A DNA stretch of 64,000 nucleotides from Apium graveolens (Eukaryota > Streptophyta > Magnoliopsida > Apiales > Apiaceae): assembly GCF_009905375.1 (NCBI RefSeq), contig NC_133647.1, positions 171,288,790 to 171,352,789 on the forward strand, written 5' to 3'. The notes under the pieces are model-generated. The model was not told where the DNA came from. It worked only from the letters and a program-made list of their open reading frames with translations, and did no database searches. The position numbers and the translations under genes are program-made. Below are positions 36,501-47,707 of the stretch, one piece after another (within the stretch, counting starts at the first letter, position 1; each line of letters starts with the position of its first letter).

Positions 36501-37268
36501 CTCCTACCAGGATTCACTAAAGCAAAACAGACTCAATCTTTGAAGACTACTGCAAGTGGTTTTGAAGCAAGAGTAGTTACTGGAAAGGAAGCTAGAGATA
36601 AAACTGGATTGGGAAGTGCTGATGAAAGAAGAGTACACAACACTACCAATAATCCAACTTCCTTGAGTGAACCAGGTATTGGAGCAACTCCTGAGAGATT
36701 GAATCAACTGGAATCTGTACAGATGGTTTACCATACCTACTTGAAAGAATACATCATGTTGTATTTCATGACAGATGGTAGGGTTTATCATATAAGACAA
36801 AATGCCATTCCTTTGAAGTATTTTGAAGAATTGGAGCATTTACTTTTCTTACTTCAAGTGGATGACAGAATAACAGAGACTGCTGCAAACTACTTAAAAG
36901 AACAGATTTAGAGACAGAAAAGGCTTTATTATGTTAAGTCTGACAGCATATATGTTCCAAAGTACAGAGATCACAATGGTGATATTGTTGATATGAAGCC
37001 TAATACTGCACAGATCAGAACGTATCTTGGTATTAAGGGACTTGAATTCAATCTTGAGTCTGACAAAGCTTATGTCATAAGACTAGATCAGGAGTTGAGA
37101 AAAGCAAAGATTAATGATCTCAGAGCTGCAATCTTTCAAACTGGTGAAGATACTGCAGAGCTTAAAGGTGTTAAAAGGAGAATGATTGATGAACTAAGAT
37201 ATGCTGAGAAATGTTTGTTGAAGAACTATCTCAGAACAACTCCTGACATCAGAGAGATCAGAAAATGA
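33558..37268 (+). CDS. Element C ORF3 (Sirevirus extra ORF), about 1236 codons with two in-frame TAG
   Basis: A single frame runs from the ATG at 33558 (MAPKDLIIDGAKF) to TGA at 37266-37268, broken only by TAG at 34623-34625 and TAG at 36909-36911. The N-terminal ~230 residues are globular (IIFQVGDSSFVVTPGTVRRA, then IRREWSFFFDCITKAF) and align with the A/B ORF3 start. They loosely resemble the putative plant transposon domain found in many plant repeat proteins. A long Ser/Thr/Pro/Glu-rich region follows, then a predicted coiled coil (about 35540-35800), a basic region and a C-terminal globular part (about 36700-37260). No signal peptide or membrane helix is visible, which argues against an envelope. 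Family words at 35237, 35970, 36018 and 36421 read Ser-Ser-Asp. The two TAGs may be mutations or readthrough sites. Confidence 0.8.
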
Positions 37269-37465
37269 AGAAGCCAAGTCGAAGATCTACAACTGCTTAA
37301 ATTCTGATATTTATACAGATTGAAGTTGTTATCAGAAGTTGAAATTGGTAAAAACTTTAAGGACTGTAAGTTGTAGTTATCTAGTCTATTTCTCATGCAT
37401 TTGTACTTAATGTTTTTGACATCATCAAATATCTGTTAAACTTGTATATTTTGTTAATTTACAAG

Positions 37466-37476
37466 TTGGGGGAGAT
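37466..37476 (+). other. Element C polypurine tract
   Basis: ttgggggagat directly precedes the 3' LTR and is the GGGGGAGAT-type tract of Sireviruses. About 200 bp of non-coding sequence separate it from the ORF3 stop. Confidence 0.9.
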
Positions 37477-38091
37477 TGTTAGATATATTTGATAATGTCA
37501 TGGCTAATATGTTTTATGTTTAGCTTTCAGATCTTACGTGAACAGGATAAATCAGTACTTAACTGTTGATCAGTACTTATACTGGAAGTCAGGACTTAAG
37601 GATATCAGTACTTATATTATCAAGAGATAATCATCAGAAGATAGATATCAGAACTTAAGTGCTGAAGGACAATCAGATAAGGACAGTAGCTGATTAAAGG
37701 AAAGAAGATCGAGATAAACATAAGAAGAGATATGCATGAAGAAGGAATTCTGTGAAGAATGGAATACTTTGAAGAAAAGTTATCTGATTGATATATTTTA
37801 GGAAGCAGAATTATATTCCATATCAATTAGCGATTATCTTGTAACTGTGTAGTATATAAACACAGACATAGGGTTTACACTATAAGTGTTATCATTATTA
37901 GAAAAGATTATTCATTGTAACCCTAGCAGCTCTCGTGATATTTGTTCATTACTGAGAGGTAACAGTTCCATACTGTAACAGAGTTTATTGTTTCAATAAA
38001 GTTTGTTTTCTGTTACTTAAGATCTTAAAGTTCGATTTGAGTGTACTATACACTGTATTCACCCCCTCTACAGTGTGTGTGTGACCTAACA
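37477..38091 (+). repeat. Element C 3' LTR
   Basis: The LTR is 615 bp, near identical to 24888-25503 with about five substitutions and one 1 bp deletion by eye. The target duplication acact follows at 38092-38096. Confidence 0.95.
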
Positions 38092-41000
38092 ACACTCACT
38101 ATTAAAGGTAAGGAATTCTGTATTAATAGTGATGTTGTTAAAGCATGTTTCAAAATTCCTGATAATACTGTAACTTCACCACACACATATACTGATATTG
38201 TTAATATGCTTAACTCCATGAACTATGCACTCTCTACTTCTAAGTTAAGTGAAATTAGGAGGTTGGGTCTTAGAAAGGAATGGAGTTATCTGTGTGATGT
38301 AGTTACTAAGGTCTTTTCTGGTAAAATCAGTAATTTTGATTCTGTCAATATTTCTATGCTTAACATGCTAGTTACTGATAAGTTCTTTAACTTTAGTGAT
38401 CTTGCTTTGTTTGAGTTGGGGTTCAAGTTAGGTGAGTTAAATAAGAGGGGTAAAAATGTTTATTATGCTGGATTTTTCATGATGCTTGCTAAGCACCTCT
38501 CTGAGGAAATTGTGCTTGAGAACCCAACCAACAAATTAGATTATTGGGTTCAAGAGAGAAGAATTATTGCATATTTGAATAGGGCAAACCATCACAGAGA
38601 GGTGCCACTCTTCTATTTCCCTGTAATGGAAGCACCTCAGGTAAGTGAGGTAAGTTCATCTGTCTCTACTATTCCAACCTTACAAATTTCTTTGCATTCT
38701 AGTGTAGCTATGGCAACTGTGTCAATGACCCAACAGTTGCTTACCCAAGCTACCAAACCATCAAAGATTTTTAAATCTAAATCAAAGAAAGCCCCATCTG
38801 GTATCTCTCAAAAGATGGCAGTTGCAAAATCCACCAAATCTAAAGAGGGGAGTGTGAAGGTCGATAAGGTAGGTGAGGGACAGGGTGAACATAAAAGAAA
38901 CCCAAAGGATAAGGTTGGAGATGTGAGTGTTTCCCAGCCTAGCCACACTGCAGTTTCCCAACAGACTGCAGTGCTTAATAAGGAAATAAGCTCATTACTA
39001 TTTGCATCCTCCCAAAAGGATGTGACTATTGAACAAAGCTCTCAGCCAAGAGCACAGGCCAAAAGAATAAGGGACACGAGCTCACCCCAGACCTATACTA
39101 GAAAGAAGAAACCAAAAACCCTTGGGGATGCACAGGGTTCACACACTGTGTAAACTGGTGCTAAAGACACAATCACTAACCTTTTCAAAGTCAGTTTGAT
39201 GTGGTTCCAATAAATGTGGAGTCACAGCCAAAATCTTTAGTTATAGAAGCACCTCAAACACCAAATTCTCCCACAAACTCTCTGGATGTGGAAATGATCA
39301 ACAAATCAATTCCTAATTCTCCTTCTTTAACTCTGTTGGGGAAGCCAAAATCTAGTGCAAGTGAGCATCATCTTTTGGATGATTTGTTGGCTCACTTGCC
39401 AATTCTTTCAGGAACTGTTGACATATATGTGCCAAAATTCTCATCAATCTGCACAGAGTCCACAATAGTTTCCAATCCAAAATCATTTATTCCTACTCTC
39501 TTGATGGATATTGTTCATCCATCGAGTAGTGATTGTATCCCGACAGATAAGCTTAACAGCAGTTATCCGTCGGATAGTCAAACTGCTAACCCGACGGATA
39601 TCCCTTATCTGTCGAGTGTCTCTGCACAGCTTCCAATTTCATCAATTATCTCTAGTGCAGAAGACTTAGTGGTAGTACAATCACTCCTAGGATTGAGGGA
39701 AGGGAGTGAACTGAGTGAGAGTCTGGGTTGCTCCCAGGAAAAAGGAGAGGAAAATAGTGAAAATATGCAATCCAGTTCTTTAGGATTGGCAAAAGAGAGT
39801 GTGTGGAGTCCCACCTTAGATGGTGAAGGTGAGGGTGTGAGGGTGGGGAGCCAAGGTGAGACCTTGATGCAACAAAAGAGAGAATATAAGAGAAAAGTAG
39901 GTACTAAAGATATAAGGGTGGATGTTATTGTAAGCGAGTTAATGAATGTCCAGGATGCAGACAGGGAGGGACTATCTCAGCAACCTCAAGTTGTTATAGA
40001 TTCCACCTCCCTTGATGCTGAGACATTTACTCACCCTGTTCCAGCATATCAACTTCTAGCTGAACAGGGCAAGGACAATGCAGAAAGGATGCTTAACTTG
40101 GTGCACACCACACAGTCAATGCTAAGAGCTAAGGATGCCATCACAGCTTTGCCATCTACAGCTGGTGATGTTGATTATGAGACTGGTGGTTCAGAAGATT
40201 TCTTTGGGGGTGAAGGTGGAGATAGTGAAGAAGAGCCATTGGACATAGGGGAGAAGTAGGCTCTAGTTCAAGATCAAGCATGCCATCTTGGACATTTTCA
40301 AAGCACTGTGATGAACACTACTTCAAGACAACCCGTATTCAACTCATAAATCTGACAAATTCTGCTCTTCAAACCACCACAAATGCCAACACCAAAAAGC
40401 TCATTCAAGCACATCTTGCTTCTCTGCAACTACAACAAATTCAAGGTTTTCAACATGCTCGAGATGTCAACACTATCAAAAGTGATATTGATGAGATGAA
40501 AAAGGCCATTTCTAACAAGATGGACTCTAAACTTCCAGAAGCTACAATGCTTGACATCAAGAGACAACTCAGGAAAAATTCTGAACTTGCCACAAAGATA
40601 GATGCCTTAGATACAAGAATGTCAGCAATGGAAGCATCTCTTACAACAATTCATCTACACCAAGCTCAACAGAGAGACTTGCTTCAGAAACTGGTGGCTG
40701 CACATACCTCCTCTACTCAACTTGTTGATAACAAAAAGGGGGAGAAAGAGAATTCTAGGAGTGATGGGGAGCAAAAAGTGCTCAATATTGAAGTTATCAA
40801 AGTAATTGTGCCTTCAATTACTTTCACCAAGCCACCAGCCAAAGATGGCATTGATCTAATAAATGAAGCAAGCCAATTTATGAGCAGCTAAAAAGGAACA
40901 GTTGAATCCAATCAACTGGGAGAAAATTGATGAGGATATTCAAAAGAAGTTTGGGCTAGCTAAGAAGCCAGAAAAGTCATCCATTCATCACTCTCAAGTC

Positions 41001-42410
41001 AAGCAAATCTCTGTGAATGAAATGAGCATGAACTATCTGGAAAGAGGACAGCCATCCTGCATCAAATCTCCAAAGGCTGAAGTACTTTTGAAGCCAAGGG
41101 TGAACTATCCAAAATTATCACTAAAGAACCCTTTGGATACAGTGTATGAGACACCAAAGACTGATAAGAAGAAACTGCTGTCAATATCTATTGCATTCTA
41201 AAAGGATCCAGCTTTAAAAAGGAGAATTGCTAAAGTTTTCAGGAATGGTAAAGAAATTTGTGTGGTGGCTGGACATCCTCAATTTGCTGAAGCCAAAAGA
41301 GAAGAAAAGGCAAGATTGAAGCAAGAAAAGAAGCAAGCTGCTCTAGATGCTAAAAAGGCTAAAAAAAAGAAAGAGCAAGCTGCTATCTTGGCCAAGCTAC
41401 AAGCTATGAAACCAACACAACAAATTCCTGATCAGCCATATGAAATCACTGAATCTCAAGATCCAAAGAAGCAAGTTGAACCACAACAGAAGAAATCTCA
41501 CAGATACAAGGAATTGGCCAAAAGAATCAAAAGGAAATTGAACTTTGTTGGTAAGGAATTGGAGGATCAGTTTCCCAAGGAATCCATTCCAACTACAGCT
41601 CAAGCATCAAAACCCTCAGTAGTATTTGTAGACATTAAGGTGGTGGATCCTTACAGGAACATTCATGGTGAACCTACTGTGCCTAAGGATGAACCAATAG
41701 ACCGGGAGAGTCTACCAATTCCTGACTTTAATTTGCCAATCCTTAACAAGCCAAAGAGAACAAAGTCAAGAGCAGTCAAGAAAGTGAAGTTGTCACCTCT
41801 CAAATCCAAATCCCTGATCAAAGCTCAATCCAAAGTCAACAAGGGAGATTACATGTACTTATGTGACATCAAGGAATTCTCTGATCTAAACCTCTATCTA
41901 GATGAACTGGAAGAAGTTAGAGGGATTGATGCCTATAGGAATCTACTTGAAAGGTTAGTTTTCAAGTATAAGGGAGGAAAGGAGATTCAATGGCCACTTC
42001 ACATGATCCTTCAAGAAAGCCAATCTGTGCTGATAAAGGTTTATTCATCATTCAAGAAGAACTGTGGATTCAATGTAACTGCAAGAAGACTTGTTCAAAA
42101 GAAGATTGAAGAAATGAGGAGTATTAGAGCTAAAGATGCACTCTCAAAGACTCTAACTATTCCTTACACAGGGAGAAGAGTGCATATAAGGCCCTACTGA
42201 CTGATGGAGTTCATGGATGACAAAGGAGTTAGAAGATTTTTCAGATTAGAAGACCAATTAAGCATCTCTAGCAATGAGACTCTTTTGGAAATTCAAGAAA
42301 AGCTAAATCTCTCAGAATCTGATGAACTGGAATTCCACAGACAACTCCAAAATCAGATAGAAGAAAACAACAGAAAGCTTGGAAAGAGATCCAGACCTTC
42401 AAGGAATTAG
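38092..42410 (+). pseudogene. Element B ORF3, main part
   Basis: This resumes after C with IKGKEFCINSDVVKACF, LGLRKEWSYLCDVVTKVF and the rest of the N-terminal domain. A long Ser/Thr/Gln-rich region (about 38640-40250) follows, then a coiled coil (about 40400-40720), a highly basic Lys/Glu/Ala-rich helix (about 41280-41400) and a C-terminal globular part ending at 42410. The coiled-coil to C-terminus order matches C ORF3, so the two are homologous at full length. Lesions: TAA 39151-39153, a frameshift near 39180, TAG 40257-40259 with a frameshift, stops near 40889 and 41199, and TGA 42198-42200. The words at 39516-39616 read in the Pro-Ser-Asp/Pro-Thr-Asp frame. ORFs starting inside C's LTR are artefacts of the nesting. 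Confidence 0.85.
39516..39616 (+). repeat. Cluster of CGACGGAT/ATCCGTCG words in B ORF3
   Basis: Five copies or variants lie in 101 bp: atccatcgag (39517), cccgacagat (39539), tatccgtcggat (39564), acccgacggat (39589) and tatctgtcgag (39606). Both orientations occur within one reading frame, giving Pro-Ser-Asp for one strand sense and Pro-Thr-Asp for the other. Confidence 0.75.
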
Positions 42411-42600
42411 ATTAAACTGCTCAGGCTAGAGGAGCACCTTGCAAAATGACTGTGAGCAAATCTTTGTGCGTTTTGTTATTTGAAGCACTTTACAGTTTTA
42501 TCTACTTACTTTTAAAGTTGTATTTTTTAGGGTGTTTTGTTATCATCAAGTTTCTCTTAATTTATGGCTACAATTCCAGTCGACATAAATTGGGGGAGAT
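42411..42600 (+). other. Element B 3' untranslated stretch and polypurine tract
   Basis: Non-coding sequence after ORF3 ends with ttgggggagat (42590-42600) immediately before the 3' LTR, identical to C's tract. Confidence 0.88.
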
Positions 42601-43625
42601 TATTGTGGATATGTTGTGAACTTGATGATTTCATTAACAAAACACCTTTGTAGATTTTACCTAGTGAAAAATGTAGCACTCGACGGATAAGGAATATAGT
42701 CCCGACGGATGACTCAATATAATCCCGACGGATGATGATCAATTATCCATCGAGTGAGTAGCTTGTGTAATAATGAGTCTATAGCACATTTCTGCATACA
42801 CCTTGTTTAGATTCTATAGTAGCACACAAGTCATGTTGACTTTAATTAGATATGCATAATAGGTTATTTAATTGTACATAGATGATGTCTTGTAATTCTG
42901 TATAAATGAAACGAAGTCAAGTGCCAGATAGCTACCCGATGGATAAACAACAATACCACTGGATGGATGATCAACAAGGCAACCCGACGGATGATCATGT
43001 ACCCGACGGATAATCAATTCAAACATCTGTTGACAGTGATAACACAGTCACATGCGTCGAGTGTATGCAAAAGGAATGTGGAAGCCTATTCAACTGGGTT
43101 TTAGAGAACAAAGAAGCATTGCCATTTCCATGCTATGAAGATATTCAAAGATGCTAGAATAGAGTAATGAAGCAGCATAGTATTAGACTTGATAGGTTTT
43201 GTTTTATTATCTTGTCTTATTACTTTGTAATCTTGGTGATATATAAACCAAGAAGTAGAAAATAGAACAACAAGAACACTAAGAAAGAAAATTCTCAGAG
43301 AAACATTTGTAAGTTGTATTCTTAGCATTTCTCTATAAACTTAGTTGTTCACATTTGTAAGCAGCTGTGAGCAAATCTTGCTACACAGAGTTCTCTTGAT
43401 ATAATATATATCTATGGTGGATACATTCAAATCCACCAGAACATTTTTTAAAGACTTGTGTTTTTAATTGCTTGTGTTTTGATTTTACTAACTTCTTATT
43501 CCGCACTTTGCAAATCAAACACTTATATATTATTAAGATAGAACATTTTATAATTTGAGAAAAAGGTTCAAGAATTCCATTCAACCCCCCTTCTGTAATT
43601 CTTGCTGCATTGTTAGGGACTAACA
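42601..43625 (+). repeat. Element B 3' LTR
   Basis: The LTR is 1025 bp and matches 5890-6917 with roughly 3-4% differences. Its first bases read TATTGTGG where the 5' copy has TGTTGTGG, a likely point change. It carries the same word cluster (about 42678-43065) and TATA box. The target duplication agtct follows at 43626-43630. Confidence 0.92.
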
Positions 43626-43829
43626 AGTCTCCACTCCAAACTCATTTATTTCTACTCTCTCGATGGATATTGTTTATCCATCGAGTAGTGATTGTATCCC
43701 AAACGGATGTGCCTAACAGCAGTCATCTGTCGGTTAGCCAAATTACTACCCCGATGGATATCTCTTATCCGTCGACTGTCTCGGCACATCTCCAAATCTC
43801 TTCAATTCTTACAAGTGCAGAAGACTTAG
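43626..43829 (+). pseudogene. Element A ORF3 tail after B
   Basis: This aligns with B ORF3 at about 39470-39672 and continues A from 5889. It has five family words between about 43661 and 43772. It is cut at 43829 by element D. The reading frame is damaged, for example where cccgac reads ccaaac near 43700. Confidence 0.85.
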
Positions 43830-46425
43830 TGAAAGGATATCTTCGATATATTATTTATTTTGGTATTTGTACGATTAAACATAAAATTAAAGAACACGTA
43901 GATCCTCTCCATTAGGACATGAATTTAATTGATCCAAATCAAAGTCAAACTAGCAAAATCATGTCTTTTAAACAGATTAAAGAGATATTCCATTCTTGTA
44001 AATTATCAAAACTATATCTTTATGGAATATATCTCTAAGGAAATATGATCGAAGAAGAAACATCAAGATATGATATTTCTTAGATCTGTGTTGCAACATA
44101 AATATGGCAACAAGCTCGAATAAAGAATATATCAGAGATATTCTTTAGAAGTCTCGTGCTATATCAAAAACATTTAACTCTTCACTCCAAAATATATCTC
44201 TACATATAATCAAAAGAGTTTTTATTCAAATATTATTAATATTCATGATTAGAATATTAATATCCAGTTCTGCAACTCATTTCTGTATACTCAAAGTAAT
44301 TTTCTCCCGTTTCGTAAAATCAGCATTTCTCGGAGAACATTATTCAAAAAAAATACTCAAACACATTTCCTATCACCCAAATATATCTCATATATTAGAA
44401 TATATATTTTAATTATTTATACAAGTCAAAACTTTGGTCAAAAGATCCATCTTCTTTATTTCAAGACCAATGGTATTTTTACTTGGAAGAAAGGCTGAAA
44501 GAACAGTTCCAATTTTAGATAAACTACTTCCACATTCTAGAATGACTTGAAATTTGGTATGGATCATTTAAATGGTATTTTCTAAGTATGATAAAAATTT
44601 CGTAGCTTTCAGAGAATTTTTGTCCGGGCACAAAAATCGAGGCAGTTGGTCCCACAGTTGACCTAGTTTGACCTAGCTACCAATGACTAAAGTTGACCAA
44701 AACTTGCAGGACATCATTTTATATTAATTAGGTAATTATCATATTTTTTATGATATTTATTTAAGTGTTTTTTGGGTGGTCATAATTTAATGGTGCTTAA
44801 TCCTTAATTAAAGTAATTAAGGAATGATTAAAAGAAAAGGAAAATATATATTTAATATATATTTATCAGCTGAGATTTTAATGAGTACTAGCTTGTGCTT
44901 CCTTCCCACTTTCAAAGAAACACACCCTACTTGCCATGTCATCAATCCATGTGATACACTCAATCCACCATCCATCCATTCTCAAATCTTCACCATTCAT
45001 TCCACCCAACTTCTCCTCTAAATAAACCCCCACCCCAACCCATTTTCAATAAGCTAAAGAGCCACAAAGTTGCTGGGATTTTTTCAAGAAGTGCTTCTCT
45101 TCATCTCTTTCAAATTCTATACACACACTTCTTCTCAAAAACCTTCTCTCTCTTCTATATACTTACATATATACAAGGTTTTTGAAACCCAAGCTTAGCT
45201 TCACCCAACCAAGCTTTATCCCACCAAGTGAGCTCATCCACTACCACTTCCCGGCCTCCCAAGGGCTGCCCAAGTTCGACCAAAGTGCCAAAATCTGGCC
45301 GAACCTCCGGCGAATTTTTCTGGCGAACTTTTCCGACCGTTTTTCAAAAGTGGTTAGTTTTAGCTTCTTATTTGAGTTCTTTGTATTTAAACTTTGTACT
45401 TGACTTCTCTACTTCATCTTAAGCTCTAATACAAGCTCTCTTATAAAGGAAGTTCTCGGGGAGAACTTAGATTCGAACTCAGAATTCGAATAAGTACTTG
45501 ATCTTCGTAAAAAATCATTCTAACGAGAAGATCTAAAAAGAAAAGTACTTTATATCCAAGGGGGAGATTATATTTGACACAAGTACGAGTTAGCCAATTA
45601 TTTATTGCACTTTAATTGGATCTTGGCTAACATTCATTTGTGCTCATAAAATAATTACGAAGTAAAAGTGTAATGCCTTCTATCATCTTTAGTGTTTCGG
45701 GGGATTATTACTTGTCTCATATAAACACTTCGTAATTTGTCAAATCTTAAAATGGATCGTACGAGTTAGACAATTACTTAACGCTCTTTAATTGGATCTT
45801 GTCTAACTAATAATGTACATATAAAATATTACGAAGTAAAAGTGTAATCCCTTTTAACATCTTTAGTATTCCGGGGGATTATAGCTTGTTCCATATAAAC
45901 TACTTCGTAATCATCCGTTAAAATTAAGGACGAATCAAATCCACGAGTTAGCCAATTAATTTACGCTATTTAATTGGATCTTGGCTAACACATATCGTAT
46001 ATATAAACAATTATGAGTCATATCGTATAAGCCCCTTCTAACATCTTTCAGTGTTCCTTGGTGTTATACTACGATATCTATAAAATACTCGTAATTATTC
46101 ATCCAAACTTCGAAAGCACAATCTTAAGCCAATTACTTGCACTTATTTAATTGGATCTTGGCTAAGACTCATAAATCTTATAAACGTGCTTGAAGTTAAA
46201 AGAGTATACTTTGACCTTATAATCGTCAATATACAAGTATACCTTAAAACCTTAAGTTGATATACTTAAAGGTAAAATTACAACTCCGAGGTTGTAATTA
46301 AAGTATTCTTCAATCTATAAATACTTAATTGAAAGAAGAAGAATACTAAAGAAGTCATAAGCCATAAGTGCTTAATATAAAAAGGGACTACTCATATTAC
46401 TCCACAACTTTATTTAATCTATAAA
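43830..46425 (+). repeat. Truncated LTR of element D (first copy)
   Basis: This begins TGAAAGGATATC and matches 47912-50503 closely; the last ~780 bp of the LTR are missing. The break is at ataaa (46421-46425), where A sequence resumes. It holds no gene; short ORFs near 44824 and 45182 are present in both copies but have no recognisable product. It includes the imperfect tandem repeats listed separately. Confidence 0.88.
45585..46200 (+). repeat. Imperfect ~180 bp tandem repeats in D LTR (first copy)
   Basis: Four units start at 45585, 45761, 45943 and 46124 (spacing 176, 182 and 181 bp). Each opens with (acg)agttagccaatta, then aattggatcttggctaa. The first three also share ttctaacatcttt-like and acgaagtaaaagtgtaat-like blocks. 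The fourth unit is partial. Confidence 0.85.
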
Positions 46426-46682
46426 TGTTGAGTCACAGCCAAAATCTCTAATAATAGAAGCACCTGAAACACCAAATTCTCCCACACACTCTTTGGATGT
46501 TGACATTATAAACACATCACTTACAAATTCTCCATCTTTAACTCTCATGGAGAAGCCGAAAATCCAAGCAAGTGAGCATCATCTTCTAGATGATTTGTTG
46601 GCTCACTTGCCATTTCTTTCTGAGACTGTTTAGACATCTGTGCCAAACTTTTCATCAATCTGCACAGAGTCCACAATAGTCT
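46426..46682 (+). pseudogene. Duplicate of A ORF3 tail (left of solo LTR)
   Basis: This matches 5633-5889 almost base for base, including the TAG seen at 5838, and begins at the duplication junction. It ends with the target duplication agtct (46678-46682). Confidence 0.9.
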
Positions 46683-47707
46683 TGTTGTGGATATGTTGTG
46701 AACTTGATGATTTCATTAACAAAACACCATAGTAGATTTTACCTAGTGAAAAATGTAGCACTCGAAGGATAAGGAATATAGTCCCGACGGATGAATCAAT
46801 ATAGTCCCGACGGATGATGATCAGTTATCCATCGAGTGAGTAGCTTGTGTAATAATGAGTCTGTAGCACTTTTCTGCATACACCTTGTTTAGATTCTGTA
46901 GTAGCACTCAAGTCATGTTGACTTTAATTAGATATGCAGAATAGGTTCATTAATTGTACATAGATGATGTCTTGTAATTCTGTATAAATGAAATAAAATC
47001 AAGTGCCAGATCGCTACCCGACGGATAAACAACAATGCCACTCGACGGATGATCAACAAGGCAACCCGATGGATGATCATGTACCCGACGGATAATCAAT
47101 TCAAACATCTGTTGATAGTGACAACACAGTCACATGCGTCGAGTGTATGCAAAAGGAATGTGGAAGCCTATTCAACTGGGTTTTAGAGAACAAAGAAGCA
47201 TTGCCATTTCCATGCTATGAAGATATTCAAAGATGCTAGAATAGAGTAATGAAGCAGCATAGTATTAGACTTGATAGGTTTTGTTTTATTATCTTATCTT
47301 ATTACTTTGTAATCTTGGTGATATATAAACCAAGAAGTAGCAAATAGAACAACAAGAACACTAAGCAAGAAAATTCTCAGAGAAACATTTGTAAGCTGTA
47401 TTCTTAGCATTTCTCTGTAAACTTAGTTGTTCACATTTGTAAGCAGCTGTGAGCAAATCTTGCTACACAGAGTTCTCTTGATATAATATATATCTCTGGT
47501 GGATACATTCAACTCCACCAGAACATTTTTTAAAGACTTGTGTTTTTAATTGCTTGTGTTTTGATTTTACTAACTTCTTATTCCGCACTTTGCAAATCAA
47601 ACACTTATATATTATTAAGATAGAACATTTTATAATTTGAGAAAAAGGTTCAAGAATTCCATTCAACCCCCCTTCTGTAATTCTTGCTGCATTGTTAGGG
47701 ACTAACA
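46683..47707 (+). repeat. Solo LTR of element B, recombinant between its 5' and 3' LTRs
   Basis: This is a 1025 bp LTR with agtct on both sides and no interior. From its start to 47122 every informative difference matches B's 5' LTR (about 16 of 16 sites by eye). From 47145 on, the sites private to the 5' LTR match the 3' LTR instead. The exchange therefore lies within 47123-47144. This is the expected product of unequal recombination between the two LTRs, which removed the interior. Confidence 0.9.

Larger units (their letters stand above)
24888..38091 (+). mobile_element. Ty1/copia (Sirevirus-like) element C, complete and youngest of the copia layers
   Basis: C is 13.2 kb, flanked by acact (24883-24887 and 38092-38096). 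It has near-identical 616 and 615 bp LTRs (about six differences by eye, roughly 1%), a canonical primer site, gag, pol, a long linker with a small ORF, ORF3 and a GGGGGAGAT polypurine tract. gag, pol and ORF3 each stay in one frame with only a few stops. Confidence 0.95.
5890..43625 (+). mobile_element. Ty1/copia (Sirevirus-like) element B, complete but carrying nested F and C
   Basis: B has both LTRs (5890-6917 and 42601-43625), a primer-binding site, gag, pol, ORF3 and a polypurine tract, and is flanked by agtct. F interrupts its pol (10731-22201) and C its ORF3 (24888-38091). Without these inserts B is about 13 kb. Its coding frames carry several stops and frameshifts, and its LTRs differ by a few percent by eye, so it is not recent. 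Confidence 0.93.

Noticed and set aside
33558..37268. ORF3 as an envelope gene
   Set aside because: I see no signal peptide, membrane helix or cleavage site in C, A or B ORF3; the protein is mostly disordered and coiled coil.
38041..38120. Frame running from C's 3' LTR into B ORF3, suggesting a fusion gene
   Set aside because: It only arises because C inserted in B ORF3. The LTR part has no relation to the protein.
43610..43915. ORF of 101 codons across B LTR end, A tail and D LTR start
   Set aside because: It spans three unrelated element pieces joined by insertion.
44824..45422. Small ORFs (65-73 codons) repeated in both D LTR copies near 44824, 45182, 48902 and 49260
   Set aside because: They are identical only because the LTR is duplicated. 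Overlapping frames are equally open, and the sequence resembles a CT-rich leader rather than a gene.
45585..46200. Regularly spaced repeats in D LTR considered as a CRISPR-like array
   Set aside because: This is plant nuclear DNA; the units are about 180 bp and imperfect, with no short identical repeat and unique spacer pattern.
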